Positions 20,018-20,515 of a stretch of 20,515 nt of DNA are shown piece by piece. The notes beneath the pieces were generated by a model. That model ran no database searches, was not told the origin of the DNA, and saw only the letters and a program-made list of their open reading frames with translations. The stretch is from positions 1 to 20,515 of the forward strand of contig CALMSE010000196.1 in assembly GCA_937872275.1 (NCBI GenBank), given 5' to 3'. Origin of the DNA: an uncultured Leucobacter sp. GTDB taxonomy: Bacteria > Actinomycetota > Actinomycetes > Actinomycetales > Microbacteriaceae. The position numbers and the translations under genes were made by a program. Position 1 is the stretch's first letter; every line of letters starts with the position of its first letter.

Positions 20018-20515
20018 TTACGCCCGGTCCGTTTCCGCTTCCGCTGTCGCGCCTGCGCGGTACTCGCTCGGTGTGACGCCGACGACAGCCTTGAAGTCGG
20101 TCGCGAAATGCGCCTGGTCGGCGTACCCCACCTCGCCCGCGATAGCGGCGACGGTCACGGTCGCATCCTCGCGCAGGCGCTCCGCGGCCTCCTGCACGCG
20201 CCGTCTGCGGATCATCGAGCGCAGCGAGAGCCCGAAGAAGCGCTCCGCGATGCGCTGCAGGGTGCGCGTCGAGGCGTGCAGCCGCGGGGCGAGCTGGTCG
20301 ACACGGGTGATCGCGGCGTCGGCGAGCGCGTCCGCGAGTTCGTTCGCGAGCAGGCCGTCCGCACCAGGCTCGGGTGCGCGGGCCTCGATCCACTCCGCCA
20401 GCGCGGTCGCGGCGCGGTCGCGACGGGCCGCGCTCGAGAGGTGCGGATCCGCCATCGCCCCTGCGACCTCGCCCAGCAGCGCCGGCTCCTCGAACGGCGC
20501 GGCGGCGTCGCGCAG
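20018..20515 (-). CDS. AraC-family transcriptional regulator, N-terminus outside window
   Basis: 165 residues are visible and the frame stays open to the window edge. ATG 20455 is probably internal, since the coding pattern continues upstream (LRDAAAPFEEPALLGEVAGA). The C-terminal half is a complete AraC DNA-binding domain with two helix-turn-helix units: VDQLAPRLHASTRTLQRIAERFFGLSLRSMIRRRR for the first (read in two parts), then AAIAGEVGYADQAHFATDFKAVVGVTPSEYR, with the characteristic GYADQAHF signature. The missing N-terminal part would carry the sensing domain, so the ligand cannot be guessed. It ends 112 bp upstream of the thioredoxin operon, on the same strand. Confidence 0.9.
   Translation of the reverse strand: MRDAAAPFEEPALLGEVAGAMADPHLSSAARRDRAATALAEWIEARAPEPGADGLLANELADALADAAITRVDQLAPRLHASTRTLQRIAERFFGLSLRSMIRRRRVQEAAERLREDATVTVAAIAGEVGYADQAHFATDFKAVVGVTPSEYRAGATAEAETDRA

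Overview
The window is a chromosomal stretch of a high-GC Gram-positive bacterium. Codon choice (G/C at almost every third position), GTG and TTG starts, leaderless promoters, the 32-residue actinobacterial ribosomal protein bS22, an LCP cell-wall ligase and DUF4395/DUF4870 proteins all point to Actinobacteria. Protein character suggests Microbacteriaceae (a Leucobacter- or Microbacterium-like organism); that placement is inferred from recognition, not from a search. No prophage, insertion sequence, CRISPR array or toxin-antitoxin locus was seen. The gene content is ordinary housekeeping; the unusual material lies between the genes.

Layout. 1-467 (-): start of a HAD-IIA (NagD-like) phosphatase, cut by the window edge. 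633-2351 (+): phosphoglucomutase, with an extra segment of about 22 residues. 2396-3355 (+): prephenate dehydratase, whose last codons lie inside a tandem array of structured repeats (3321-3506). 3573-4571 (-): YegS/DagK-type lipid kinase. 4633-6743 (+): serS and a Cof-type HAD phosphatase. 6805-6892 (+): tRNA-Ser(TGA). 7239-8519 (+): LytR-CpsA-Psr protein. 8727-8818 (-): tRNA-Ser(GCT). SerRS and two of its substrate tRNAs therefore lie within about 4.2 kb.

8865-12612 (-): a class I/II aminotransferase, a DUF4870 membrane protein, a winged-helix regulator with a long leader carrying a candidate leaderless small ORF rich in Met and Cys, and uracil phosphoribosyltransferase. 12697-13170 (+): tRNA adenosine deaminase TadA. 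13281-13586 (-): a free-standing copy of the cytoplasmic domain of cation-diffusion-facilitator transporters. 13688-14548 (+): proC. 14706-16803 (-): a Ktr/Trk potassium uptake pair. 16977-18890 (+): ArsR-type regulator, bS22, then an overlapping set of a glutaredoxin-like protein, a Dabb-domain protein and a NUDIX hydrolase. 18887-19905 (-): a thioredoxin-like/DUF4395 pair. 20018-20515 (-): the C-terminal part of an AraC-type regulator, cut by the window edge.

Themes. Ten protein genes have a TANNNT-like -10 box ending 6 or 7 nt before the start codon, which implies leaderless mRNAs. Several intergenic spaces hold repeats or inverted repeats beyond simple terminators: three tandem structured units after pheA, a dispersed hairpin element at 6979-7027 and 13177-13225 with a possible relative inside pgm, and a nested inverted repeat between proC and the potassium-uptake genes. 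The best candidates for undescribed biology are the tandem structured repeat with base-pair-preserving changes and the small-ORF leader upstream of the winged-helix regulator.
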